DNA of 64,000 nucleotides from positions 434,001 through 498,000 of the forward strand of contig NW_002476262.1 in NCBI RefSeq assembly GCF_000189635.1, read 5' to 3'. How positions within the stretch are numbered: position 1 is the first letter of the stretch; each line of letters opens with the position of its first letter. Under the pieces are notes generated by a model. That model saw only the letters and a program-made list of their open reading frames with translations. It did no database searches and was not told the origin of the DNA. Shown here one piece after another: positions 1 through 11,854 of this stretch. The DNA comes from Tetrahymena thermophila SB210. Lineage: Eukaryota > Ciliophora > Oligohymenophorea > Hymenostomatida > Tetrahymenidae. Both the position numbers and the translations under genes were made by a program.

Positions 1-3000
1 TATTTTTTTATTAGGATTTTTTGAGAGTAGTAGAAAATTTCTCTGCTGAAGCTATTTTAAAGGAAAAAACAATAACGAGATAGTTTAAATTCTTTAAAGA
101 TGTTAGCTCTACTTCATTAAAGGAGAGATTACTTTATTATTTTTAAGATATAAATTTATTGAAAAACGAATATGTGTGCAAGGAAGGAGAATATGCAGAA
201 GGTTTGTATATTTTCGCAGAAGGAAAAGTCACACTATAAAAAAAATATGAAGACCAAAAAAATATATACTACTAAAAGTATTCAAACATAAGCATTTGTA
301 CAATAGAAAGACCTACTTTTTTTTGTGAGGAAGTGATTTTTAGTAAGGAAGAAAAACCAAAGTAAAATAAATAAATAAACTTTGAAATGTAATGATTTAA
401 GACTATTTATTTTAATCTAATATTTTAAATAGGTGCAAATACACTATTTAAGTTACAAGTCAAAAAGCTCACTTATATTTTTGTTCAAAGTAAAATTTTC
501 TTTACAAGTTTCCCAAAGACGCTATTGAGGAATTAAACTAGTTTTACTAAGCAAGAGACTTATCGTATTAGTAATTATTTGACCATTGTAAAGAAGTACA
601 ATTTAATAATGATCAAATTAAGAAATAAAATGAGAAGGCCATGAATGATAATGCCCATTATATGAATTTTTAGCAAAATAAAGTAACTTTTTATTAACAA
701 ATTAGCATAAAAATTATAAATTAAAATAATTAACTCAAGGAACTTTTTACACAAATGAAAAGCGCTTGTATAGATTATTAAGTAAAAAAAGTTGTGCCTA
801 AACTTATCGATTAATTTGAGAATCAGCAACATCTTGTTACATAAAATAATAAAATAAAATTGAATGATGACTTTGATCCTACTGTTTAAGATTTTTGTTC
901 AAGAGTTGACTTTGTTATGAAGAAGAATATAGAAGAGAGGGAAATGGTCAAAAAAATTATTAAATAAAAAAAAATAAAGACAGACAAAAGAACCTTCAAA
1001 TAGAAGCAAAGTTCCTACAGTAAATATTTTTAAAGCAACCAGATGATTATTGTTAAATAATAAATAAAAAATAGAATTTGGCAAATAAAATTCTCAGTAA
1101 ATTTCATTTGAGGAAGATGAGATTATTTAAAGTAAATCATTTATTTATTTATTTATTTTTCAAGAATAAAATTAAGTTTTATTATTTTTTGAAAAATTTA
1201 AGGTGGAGAAGAGTCAAACTAAAATGCTGATAAAAAATTGAGTGTTGATTCTGAAGAAAAGATCAAGCTATTAAGAAATATTTTTTCAAAAGGAAAAAAA
1301 ATGAACTTGAATGATATTGATCTAAACTTATTTTATAGGAATTAGGAAGAATTATATGAAGATTCTGATGTGAATTTATTGTTAGACATTAGGAAACCAA
1401 AAAAAGCTTAGTAATCTTATAATACATAGAAATCATAAGAAATTAATGATTAAACTATGGAAATTGTCCCTAATATTTAAAGCATTCAATATCCTAACTC
1501 TCCTTCAAATAAAGGAGACTCATCACCAACTAAAAAAAATTTTGAATTTTAAAAATATGATTATTCTAATTTTGAAGCTGACGAATTAAAGACTCCTCCA
1601 CCTGAACTAAATAAAACACAGAGCTAACTAAAAACCAAATTAAACTAAAATGAATTAGACATAGGATACCTAGAGATGTTTAAAAAGCAATAATATTTTT
1701 ACATGGTTAGAAAAGGAGCCATCAAGATAAACCATAACACCGAGTTTCCTTAGCTTGACTTAAGAAAAAAAATACTTAAGAAGATAAAAAAAAGAAAAAG
1801 TTAAATAACTGATGGAGAAAAATTCTCGCACTCTTTTTGTTTAAGTCCATAGATTAAAAAACAATAATTTCTTAATAAATGTGCTAGCTACGATATATAA
1901 TAGTAAGATGAAGTAATTAAAATAAATTCATCAAATTATACTGATATTACTTCACAGATACAAAATGAGGAAAATGCATTTACAGATAGAAGCGATCCTA
2001 CTATTTAATTAAATAAAATTTTTGAAACATTTTAACCTAGTCCAGACTTTAGACTTAAGCATCACTCTGTTAGTGAAATAAAATCTCCTTTTATGAAATA
2101 GAAAAATAGTAAAAAGAGTTCGTTTAGAGATGTAATAAAAAGTGGGGATAAAGATAATGTACTAAAGAGCCAGCAAAGCAAAAATGGAAATAAAGGCAGA
2201 TTTTCTAAAAATACAATTTAAATTACAGAGGACTTTAAGAATCTCGAAGGACTTTAGTAAGTAAAAAGTGACTTAGAAGCTAAATCTTAGTCACAGATAT
2301 AATTTAATAAATTAGAATTTCCAAATTCATAAGAAAGTATTTAATGCCTTGATAAAGGGGGATTTTTAAGTCCAAAAAATAATATTGGTTCTATGTTTTA
2401 CAACAAAACTTCTTCTGATTAGCCATTACTCCCTTATTTAAGTTGCACTAACGAGTATTCAACACCAAGTTCAATTCAAACAAAAAAGTAAAGTGATATT
2501 CAAACAAATAAAAGCCAATCACTTACAAAACAAGATATTAAATTAGCTCAAATTAATTAAGGATTTACTCCAACAGGAGTAGGATCTCGATTAAATGGGC
2601 TCAACAGCTGTGTAGTATAACCTAAAATTGTGAGTGCTTAGAATTCTTAGAAAAAGGATCATTAATTTTACTTAACAACAAGAAGTGAAGAAGTTACAAA
2701 CAACAATGCTTTCTTTGGAAATCCAAATAATTTTTAAATTACATCTTTTTCGTATCAGCTTAAATAACTTTAGTAATAGTAATAGCAATAGCAACAGCAA
2801 TAATCCTAGCAAACAAATTAATCTCAATCTAAAAAATTAATTAGTGGAGATATTAGCTCAGTTAATAGAGCAAATAAGTATTTGAAGTATAAAACAAATT
2901 AAACCAATGAGATAAACAATTTATAAAGTGCTCCTAATTTAAGAAAATCATATCATCAAGAGTAGAATCCATAACAAAAGGAATTCTTTTTCAAATAAAA

Positions 3001-3753
3001 CTTTAAAAACAATAGTTCAAGAAATTCATAAAATATGACATAGCAATTAAATTAAACAGGTACATAGACCAAGAATGAAAAGAGTGTTTATCCTTAAACA
3101 GTTCGTACATCTTAATATAACTTCAAGATTGATGCATCAAAAAAGTATTTATTTTTTCAAGAATCTATTAAATTTTAAAGTGATCATTTGTAATTAAATA
3201 TTTTCAAGAAAAAATAAATTTATATAAAAACAAATAAAATTTTAGAATTTTAAAGTTGATTAAATTCAAATATTAATTCTAAAAGTTTCAGGCAATTAAA
3301 ATAAAACTTATTTATGTTATGAATTTTCATTATAAAAACTTATTTTTTTTTGTAATAAAAAGCTGTGAAGATATGAATTCTCTTTAAAAATATTTAGTAG
3401 AAAATAATGAAATATATTAAGATTAAGGAGAAGACATAAATTCAGAAATCAGGACAACAACTAAGAAAGACATTTGTTTGCAGACTTTAGCTGCTGGTAA
3501 TTTTCCACAGAATAAGCAATCTCTTTAAGGGAACTCTTCAGATGTCTCAAATTTCGCTTCATTTAATTAAACAAATGGAAATTTTACTTTTAAAAACCAT
3601 TTGAAAAAAGTTTTTGTAACTCGCTAAAAAATATTTAAAGCAGAAAATCACTTAAAACCAAATCTATCATACTTATAACCTTTGTAAAATTCAAAAGAAC
3701 TTAAATTATCTCCTCACTTTTTTGCAAATACTTAATAATAACCAGCAAAGTGA
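1..3753 (+). CDS. Cyclic-nucleotide-binding-like domain protein, 3' part
   Basis: The gene enters from the left; the window opens in an intron ending at 14. Exons 15-361, 433-1051, 1098-1131, 1203-3144 and 3363-3753 join in frame to a TGA, giving about 1,110 residues. The first part (about 120-560) has the cyclic-nucleotide-binding fold pattern: YVCKEGEYAEGLYIFAEGKV matches the glycine-containing beta turns of the family. A phosphate-cassette-like stretch follows, but the usual FGE is FCEE and the conserved Arg is not evident, so ligand binding is doubtful. The remaining roughly 900 residues are Ser/Gln/Asn-rich, low-complexity and of unknown role. Upstream membrane segments, if this is a CNG/HCN-type channel, would lie outside the window; a soluble cNMP-binding protein is equally possible. 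The fold call is fairly sure and the function is not known. Confidence 0.7.
2771..2803 (+). repeat. Polyglutamine run using all four Gln codons
   Basis: Eleven consecutive in-frame glutamine codons lie within the cNBD-like gene: TAG x4, TAA x3, CAA x3 and CAG x1. The mixture shows directly that TAA and TAG are read as the same residue as CAA/CAG. It also shows that the run is not a pure trinucleotide repeat. Confidence 0.85.
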
Positions 3754-4463
3754 TAATAGGAAAGTAAATTTATATAAAAAAGAGTAAAAATAGAATTATA
3801 CTATAATAGAATAGAATAAATTTATCACGTGTATAAATTAATGTTATATTAACTTGTTTATGAATTTAATTTATTAATTATTTTTCTAAAAAGTAGGTAA
3901 TTAAAAATATACTTTTTAATGTTTAATTCTTAAAAAATTAAGAAAAATATTCTTTAAAAAATTTTTCACAGTTTTTAAATAAAAAGCTTAATTATGATAA
4001 AATTAAATGAGAATTAATACTTTTATAATATTCTAAAAATTTTTCAAATTAAAAGATATATTTATTTTTAACTGAAGAAAAAAGATAAAAATAATTTATT
4101 CATTAACAATTAACATAATGAGTTTGAAAATTTGTATTTCCTAATAAATGATCAAAATTAACTTCTGAATGTTGACTTTTATTTGAATAGTGACTTTATT
4201 ATGAAATTTATTTTAGTATTTATTTATCAAATTAAATATTTTTTGAAATCAAATACTAACTATTTAAAGTCATATTAATAAAAATTAACAATAATTTACT
4301 AGTTCAATAAATTATTATTAGTTTTTACTTTTGGATATTTTTTTATTATTTAAATTATATGTAGAAAGATAAAGATTAATATAGCTAAATAGTAGGTATT
4401 TTTATCAATTTTATATTTTTTTAATAACTTTTGTATAAATATTTAAAAATTTAATAAAAAAGA
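3754..4463. other. Intergenic, between convergent genes
   Basis: AT-rich spacer with homopolymer A/T runs between two converging 3' ends. No reading frame or RNA gene was recognised. It presumably holds both 3' UTRs and polyadenylation signals. Confidence 0.6.
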
Positions 4464-7244
4464 TCAATATAAATCACAAATTTATACAATAATTTCATTT
4501 CTGAAGTTAGCTGATAATAATGTATTTATTTTCATAGCTTTGTAGCTTGTTAATATTCTTTAGTAAAGAGAAATACTATTTAAAACTTTCTAAAATATTT
4601 TTGGGAGTTTTTTTTTACCTTGAGCAACACATTTTACATCAAACTAATTATCCTACATCTCTTTTATTAATTAAACACATTGTAATTTTTCATATGTGTT
4701 TTATTGATATTACAAAGGTATTTTGAATTCTATTTCTTTTTTAAGACATCTCTATTCTTAGAAGTAATTGTTCAGTTTAAGAGAATTCAATATAGTTTTA
4801 AGATTTTACAGTTACAATTCATTATAGAAAAAGTATATTTCTATTATTTTGTAATTAATATTTTTTAAAACTTCCTAAAGAGATTAGTCATATGAATACA
4901 TAATTAGGTTTATTTCTAAACAATCTATAGTTGTTTTGTTTGTGCTTAAAATTTCTAAGAATTAGTTTAATTTTCTGTCCCAATCTAAAAAATAAATTAA
5001 AAAAATATTAATTTAAATTAAATTTTAATAAAAATATTTGCAAAAAAATAAATTGAAATTTCTTTTTTAATTATTTCAAAATTCTTTTTTCTTATGACAA
5101 ATAAATTACTAAGTTATTAATCAAACAAAAATCATAATACAAAAGTTAAAAAAAATAATAAATGAATTACCTTCATGAATGATGAGAGTGTTAATTTTGC
5201 TGGGTAAAATGGAAAAGAGGAGTTACATGTTTTTCATTTTGTAAATTTTATATGTTTCGAGAGACTTGGAGAAAACTTTTTCTGAATAATAATAACAATC
5301 TATAAAATCTATGTGTTAAATTAATTTAGACAAAGTAAATTTTAACTTTTCAAGCTGTGCACTTGAATCAAAATAAATTTATAGGAAATATTTTATGTTT
5401 TTTTTTGTTTTATTTATTAAGGTGCTATTTTTACTTTAACAGATGTCTTTTTAATCTAAATTATCATATTAATTTTTATAGAGATCAAATATTTATCCAA
5501 ACAGCGTCAGGTAATTGCCACTTAATGAAAACTTAAGTACATTATATCCAATTTAATTATCATCATAATATTTATCTTAAACAACCTCAAATTACTTGTC
5601 TTTAAAGAATATCTTAAAATCAAAGCTTTTTAATAAATTAAATATTAATTCTTAATTGTCAATAAACATTGCAAATAACTTTAACTTAGGACATTCTTTC
5701 TTAACTAAATCTAAAATTTAAGTATTGAAAAAATATAAATCCAAATCACCCAGGTTGCTACTGAAAGATAAATGCAAACCCTCTAAGCATTTTTGCTAGA
5801 TTAAAATCTGTCTTAATAATTCATAGTTATCATTTTAGGACTTGCTATTTATTTTCTTGAAACTAGCCTTTTTTAAAAAATTTACAGATTTTATTTCTTT
5901 TTTTATCTCTTCAATAATCTAAACATTATCAAATCTCTTTTAAATTGATATTCTAATAATATTTTAGTAAAGAACCAAACATTTTTATAGATTTTCTTTA
6001 TCATATGCTATCTCTTTTAAAAATAGCTCATCAAACCCATTTATTTGTAGTTCTGAGTAGTATATATTTTCAATTTCTTTAATCATTATTTTAAATTAAT
6101 TGAATTAGCCTTAAATTATGGTAGTTTGTGCAGGAATGCATTTTAGTTATATCAAGAACTAAAAGTTGTTTTCAGCTTTAGGATTGAATTCAATAAAAAA
6201 TTAAGCCAATTTTATCTTTTACAAATTAAACAGAAAAGAAGTAACTTAGTTCAAGCAAACAAAATTTACTTTTTATAAAATATCAGAATTTTAGTCTTCT
6301 AAAAAAATTTAAATATTATTTATTTCTATTTGATTTATTTCCTAGCTTACAGATAAAAGTTTTGCAAAATTAAGATGAGAAAATTAACAACGAAATTACT
6401 ACAGCGTTTCTATGAAAGAGTATTAGTAATTAAATTCAAATTTTTATAATTACTCTTCGTATTATAAGTGAAAATTACTTAAATACTCATTTAATATTAC
6501 AGTCTACTTTCTACGTTTATGATTTATATTTAATTAAAGTGGTTTTGTGTAATTATTCTTAATTTCTTTTTTAGGTAATTAAAAATCTATGTAGAGTTTG
6601 TAATCCCTTTGGAAACACTTTTCACAAAAAGAAATGTATTTTTGTAATTTTAAGTTAAACTAATTTTATTTGCTTTCATTATTTTCATTAAAATTAATTT
6701 AGCTTGTTTAAATTACTCTAATTATACATGTAAATTATTCAAAGTACTATTTATCATGCATAAATTTGTTAAAAAAGTATCTTAGAAGTTAGTAATCAAC
6801 TTCTATTATTACTTTCTTACTTTTATATTAATCTAAAAGTTCTTTTCTGAATTATTCACACTCATTCAATTCATTTTTTCTCTAAAATGTTTTAATTAAA
6901 AATGCGTCTTTTAAAATATTGTAACGCTAAATTGCTCCATATAATCCTACTAGAGTTACTTTCATATCTTATAATAGTTAATGAGTTTGCGAAAAAAATG
7001 GAAGATGATTACTAATATTGTTTATATCAACAAAAATAATATCTAAGAAATAAGGATAATCTTTTCTTCCCATTAAAAAATCTTAGAGAGAAATATTATT
7101 CTAACCTTATTCTATTTTGTATTCAAGTAAACTCTAAAGCAGCTCACATTTAGCGAATAAATTTAAATTCTACTTTTATAGCTAATAGTAAATATTATTG
7201 GCTATTTCTTATAATTAGTCTATTTACCTTAAAAATAAATTCAT
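4464..7244 (-). CDS. Unknown 864-residue protein, possible leucine-rich solenoid
   Basis: Starts at the ATG at 7244-7242 (MNLFLRQIDQLQEIANN) and runs open to 5171. One intron (5170-4985) follows, then a second exon to TGA at 4466-4464. The spliced length is a whole number of codons (865 with stop). No family was recognised. The protein is rich in Leu, Ile, Asn, Lys and Phe, largely helical in appearance, with no obvious signal peptide or membrane segment. Segments around 5700-5800 (LEGLHLSF, LGDLDLYFF, CPKLKLF) have the spacing of irregular leucine-rich repeats, as in many ciliate LRR proteins, but no clean repeat register was found. An upstream start is possible because the frame stays loosely open above 7244. 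It shares an upstream region with the divergent gene at 7830. Confidence 0.7.
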
Positions 7245-7829
7245 CTACTTATTTTATAAATTATTTAATATCAAAAATTAAATATTTGCAAAAAAAAATT
7301 TTTATTCATAAAATCTAAATTTGTAAATAATAATAATACTTTCTGCTTATGATTTATTTCTGAATTTATTTAATTATATTTCTAAAATATTTATAAATAA
7401 ACCGATATTAAATATTTATAAAAATGTTTACAAATAAAATCAATTTGAAAAAAAATTTTTATTTTTATTTAATTTCTAAATTTTTTTGTATTTTTATTAA
7501 ATAAAAAGTACTTCATCTTGATATGAGCAGATTTTATACTTATATTTTGGTTTATATATAATAAATTTTATAATTTCATTATAAAAAAATAAAAGGACAA
7601 GTAGGTTTTTAATTAGCAACTAATATTCAATCTATAAATTTTGTTAACATATATTATTTATTATTTAGTTATTGATAAATTGCAACGTTAATATCCATTT
7701 ATAATAAAATATAACAAACAAATATACAAAATTTATTTTAATATAAATAAAGTATTAGTTATATATCTTCAACTTCATGAGATAAAAGAAAGACAATTCA
7801 TTATTCCTAGGTTGTGAAGAGTCAAAAAG
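7245..7829. promoter_or_regulatory. Divergent intergenic region (promoters inferred)
   Basis: Separates the start of the minus-strand gene at 7244 from the plus-strand ATG at 7830, so it should carry both promoters and 5' UTRs. The sequence is almost pure A/T, and no specific element could be identified. Confidence 0.4.
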
Positions 7830-8632
7830 ATGTTCAAGTTAAAACCGATTATAAAACCAGTTTATCTAAACAATGTGAAGTTTACGAGGGCACCAAAAAC
7901 ATATCCTACAGAAAATAAAACTCTTGATAATATAAATAAGACTGCCCATGATAAAACTAAATCCTTATCTGATGGTTAGGATGAGAAAATAACAAAATAA
8001 GCAAGATTAGCAATAAAGATAACAAATTATTCAAGAGAATTTGTTAAGATTCTTTAGCAGGCAACAATTACAGGAGGGTCTCTTTAGTTTACTGGATCTG
8101 GTTTCATCAATGTCACTCTGAAAAATATTGTGGAAGCTATCACACATAGATAAAAAGCAGCAAAGTAAAATAGGACTTAAACAAGAAATGAAATCTTTCC
8201 CTCAAATGTATCAATATTGGTAGAGTGCTTGATAAAAGGAAGTACTACTGGCAAAATATACCTTGCTGATTTGACAACAGTAAAACCAATGAATAGGTTA
8301 ACTGGTAACAATATGAAGCTAATAATTTTTACTAAAGGTGACCTCTATTTATTATCTTCTTGCTTTCCTTTTTCTTAAGCAGATTACCTGTTAGACATTG
8401 TGCTAATTTTTTTTACAAATTTTTATTAATATTGTTTATTTTATTAATCAACTATATCTTATTATTAGAACAATTCAAATGGCAATAAATTTTAAAATAA
8501 AAAGTCGAGATTGGTGGTGTTTCTGACACTTTTTATTCTTAAAATTGTAAAATAAAATCTTTCTGGCAAAATCCTTGGAGCAGGATAATAAAAGTAAATT
8601 TTTTTAGATTTTTGATCAAGAAGAAGTCATGA
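7830..8632 (+). CDS. Unknown 223-residue basic protein
   Basis: ATG at 7830 opens MFKLKPIIKPVYLNN. Exon 1 runs to 8337 and a 131-nt intron (8338-8468) is removed. Exon 2 continues in frame to TGA at 8630-8632, for 224 codons in all. This splice was chosen because the unspliced frame downstream is low-complexity. The spliced frame gives ordinary protein (VEIGGVSDTFYSQNCK...). Residues about 60-110 look like a short alpha/beta fold: a strand, a helix, then LQFTGSGFINVTLKNIVEAI. The GxG followed by an amphipathic helix recalls Alba-type nucleic-acid-binding proteins. The resemblance is weak and should not be taken as a function. No signal peptide or transmembrane segment is evident. Confidence 0.6.
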
Positions 8633-9577
8633 TAAAATATATATAATGGAAAAACTTTTATTATAAATTTTGTTTACATCAAATTAAATTTTTAAACGAA
8701 ATCAAAAAAGAAAATTCTAAATACAATTAGAAAAATCAATATTAATAAATTACTTTAATGATATTTTACAATTTTATTTATATTTTGCTTTATTCGTAAA
8801 CAATAAGCATAAGTATATAAAAATTCTAATATTTTTTTATTTGTATTATATAATATTGATATAAATTTTTCTCTTTGTTTAAGCAAATATTAATATATTT
8901 GAGATTTCCTGATTTAACAATTTTGCTATATCATAAGTAATTGTTTTTCGAAAAATAAATATTTAATACTAATGTAATTAAAATTTCAAAATTAATTAAA
9001 GAGATTAATCTCATTTTTAAATTAAATTTATATGATCTCTACAAATAAACTCAAGTAAAATCTTAAAAAATTAATTTAGAAGAGTTTTAATAAATAATTT
9101 ATATAGTATTAAAAAAAGAAATTTTTACTACAATTATTAAATATATTTGATTTTAGATATTAAAATAGGTAAATTACATTTTTAATAAAAATGAGATATC
9201 TTCTTATAGTTATCTACTATTAAAAAATTTTGTCTAGTAAAAATATTGATTTTCAACTAATTTAATAATAATCAATAAAATATTTGCTTTTTTTATAATT
9301 AATTTGGTAAAATAATATTATTTTTTTCATTCTAAAATAATTTAAACTCCAATAATTTTTTATTTCAAACAATTTTAAAAGAATAATTAATAACCTTACA
9401 AAAATGTAAAAATTTAAATTTCTACTTTTATTAATAATTTATTTATCTTTTTTATTCGTTGAAATTTTTACTAAAGATTTGCAATTAACTTTTACATTTT
9501 AAAACAAATTTTCAATCAATTAAAAAAACATTTATAAACATTTAGAATAGTTGTAATTATTAATCTTATCTATTAAA
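8633..9577. other. Intergenic
   Basis: About 0.95 kb of A/T-rich spacer between two plus-strand genes. It should contain the 3' end of the upstream gene and the promoter of the SAM-FHA-RING gene. Nothing specific was recognised. Confidence 0.5.
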
Positions 9578-11320
9578 ATGGATTTTTCTTAACTAGCATA
9601 GATAACATAAAAAAATATTAAAGACTGGGGCAAAGAAGAAATTTAAAAATGGTGCGATTTTATTAACTTGCCTCAATATAAATAGGTTTTTGGTATATTT
9701 TTAGATAATTCATTTTCAATTATTTTTTTACTTTGACCCTGAGTTATTGAGAAAAAAAATGCATACAATAATTAAAAATAGGAGAGCATGTAGTAACATC
9801 TAAAGACTTATTGAAGTTGGATTAGTATAAAATAGAAAATATATTAGGCATCAAACCTGCTTTGCATGTAAAGAAAATATTAAAGTGTAATTTTCAATTA
9901 ATTATTTTAAAGATTTACGAATTTACTTTTTATAGGGGTTGAAATAATATTTTACAGCTATTAGTCATATTATGAAAGCAAAATAGAATCAACAGTTTCA
10001 TACATGATACTATATCCTTAGTAAACATTAAACAAAGTATTTAATTTTAACATTTAGGGGTTTTTGTTGAATAATTTTATAAAAACAGAATATTCTATAT
10101 TATAAATAACAGTAATTTATCTCAAAAATAATTAGAAGTATCTAAGAGTTGCGTATGAGCTATGTGAATCAAATTTAAAAATAGGCAGTGCGAAAAGTTG
10201 CCATGTACATCTTGATGGAAAAGATATAAATTAAAGACACGCTGAAATAAAATTTAGGAATGGGAAGTACCTTTTATAAGATCTAGGGAGTCTCTATGGA
10301 ACTTATGTTAAAATTAGGGAAATAGAATTAAAAAAGGGCACTATATTTATGATTGGAAGCTAAATAATAGAAGTTGAAAGTTTAACAAACGAGAGAGCCT
10401 TTTCAATGGCAGATTAATTTCATAAAAAATAAAGATAGGTTTTGGATTTATTTGGAAAGCAATAATTAGAAGAAATGAAAGAGTTTGAAATCACAAAATA
10501 GCAGGAAGAAGAGAGTCATTCAATAATTTCATAAAATGACTAAACAATCGATAATAATATTAATAGTTTATAATTTGATGATGAACTCTTTATGAGCTTT
10601 AAGAAATATAACTACTTGAGTTTTGATTAAACATAATCTCATTTTAATTTATAATTTGACTCTACTAAAATAAACTCATATACAATAGGTAGAAAAAAAA
10701 ACAATAGTCTTCCTTTTGCAAATGACTTAGAAATGAGCGGAAATCATGCTATTATAGTTTATGAAAACAGTAAAATATATTTAAGAGATAGAGAATCTAA
10801 AAATGGGTAAATAAGACATATTTCTTTTATAATTAAATTCATAAATAAATAAAAAAAGAATATTGGAATTAAAGCTAAAGAAACAATTTGATAAATTCTA
10901 AATAATTTACTGCACTTGATAAAACTTTTATAATTTAATTTACATTAAAAACCATAAATTTAATAATAATTTTTATTATTGACCTTTGAATTTAGGATAT
11001 GGTTACGATTGAGTCCAACTGAGAAAAAGAGTGATTTCTTAATTTTATAAAATGGAATGAGTATACGCTTTGGATACTACAATGATTATAAAACATTCTT
11101 TGGTTATATTAAGGAAGAGAATTGCTAAAAAGGATTTAGCTTTAATCGTGTTGACAAATATTGCCTCAGATGCTTTGTGAAGTATCACAATACTATGCTT
11201 ATTCCATGCAGTCATTAAGTTTATTGCAAGGATTGCATTAAATTACATTGTGAAAATTTATAGAAAGTTTGTCCTGAGTGTAAAAATGATTATTGGGATT
11301 ATGTAGAAATATTTTAATGA
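9578..11320 (+). CDS. SAM-FHA-FHA-RING protein (putative E3 ubiquitin ligase)
   Basis: ATG at 9578. Exon 1 (to 9692) and exon 2 (9782-9886) join to a SAM domain: W..EEIQKWC, then LPQYKQVFGEHVV, then KDLLKL and LGI. A first FHA domain (about 10170-10310) carries the IGSAKSCHVHL, QRHAEI and GSLYGTYV core. A second (about 10670-10810) has YTIGRKKNNS, SGNHAII and RESKNG, with an intron in or after it. The last exon ends in a C3HC4-type RING (about 11162-11290): CLRC, then CSHQVYCKDC, then CPEC. TGA is at 11318-11320. FHA domains bind phosphothreonine and RING fingers recruit E2 enzymes, so phospho-dependent ubiquitination is the likely role; targets are unknown. Other introns are near 9887-9935, 10040-10135 and 10807-10995. 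The next gene downstream is a paralogue. Confidence 0.85.
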
Positions 11321-11854
11321 CTATACAAAATATTATTTATAGATTATTAGTAAGATTTTAAATAAAATACTTTATTGTTTTTTAAATCATATTATTAGGT
11401 ATTTTAGTCTAATAATTTGTATTTTTATAATTTAAAATAAATAAAATTTCTTACTTTATACTATCCTTTAAATATCTTACTGATTAATATGATAAATTTT
11501 TATTTAAACTTTATAAATTATATAAATAAAACATACATTGCAGACTAATTAATTATGACTAATGCATTTTCAAAGTTTTTAACGAGTTATTGGCCTTATA
11601 AAATTATTTTTAAATTTGCCTCAATATATCTTGCCCTTAAATAATGAGTATTTAATGTATATGAAGTATTTATTATTGAATATATCTTTTGCCAGAAAAA
11701 GTTTTTTTCGTATTTTTTTGAAATTTAAAGATTAATTAAGTTTAATCATTTTGTTATTCTTTTTAGATTACTCATTTTGTGTATATAATTCTAATTAATA
11801 TTAAATATAAATCTTTTCAAGTATTTTTCAATTTATAAGAGAACTATTGTAGTC
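11321..11854. other. Intergenic between the tandem SAM-FHA genes
   Basis: A/T-rich spacer holding the 3' end of the RING gene and the promoter of its paralogue. No remnant of a duplicated RING exon was seen in it. Confidence 0.5.
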
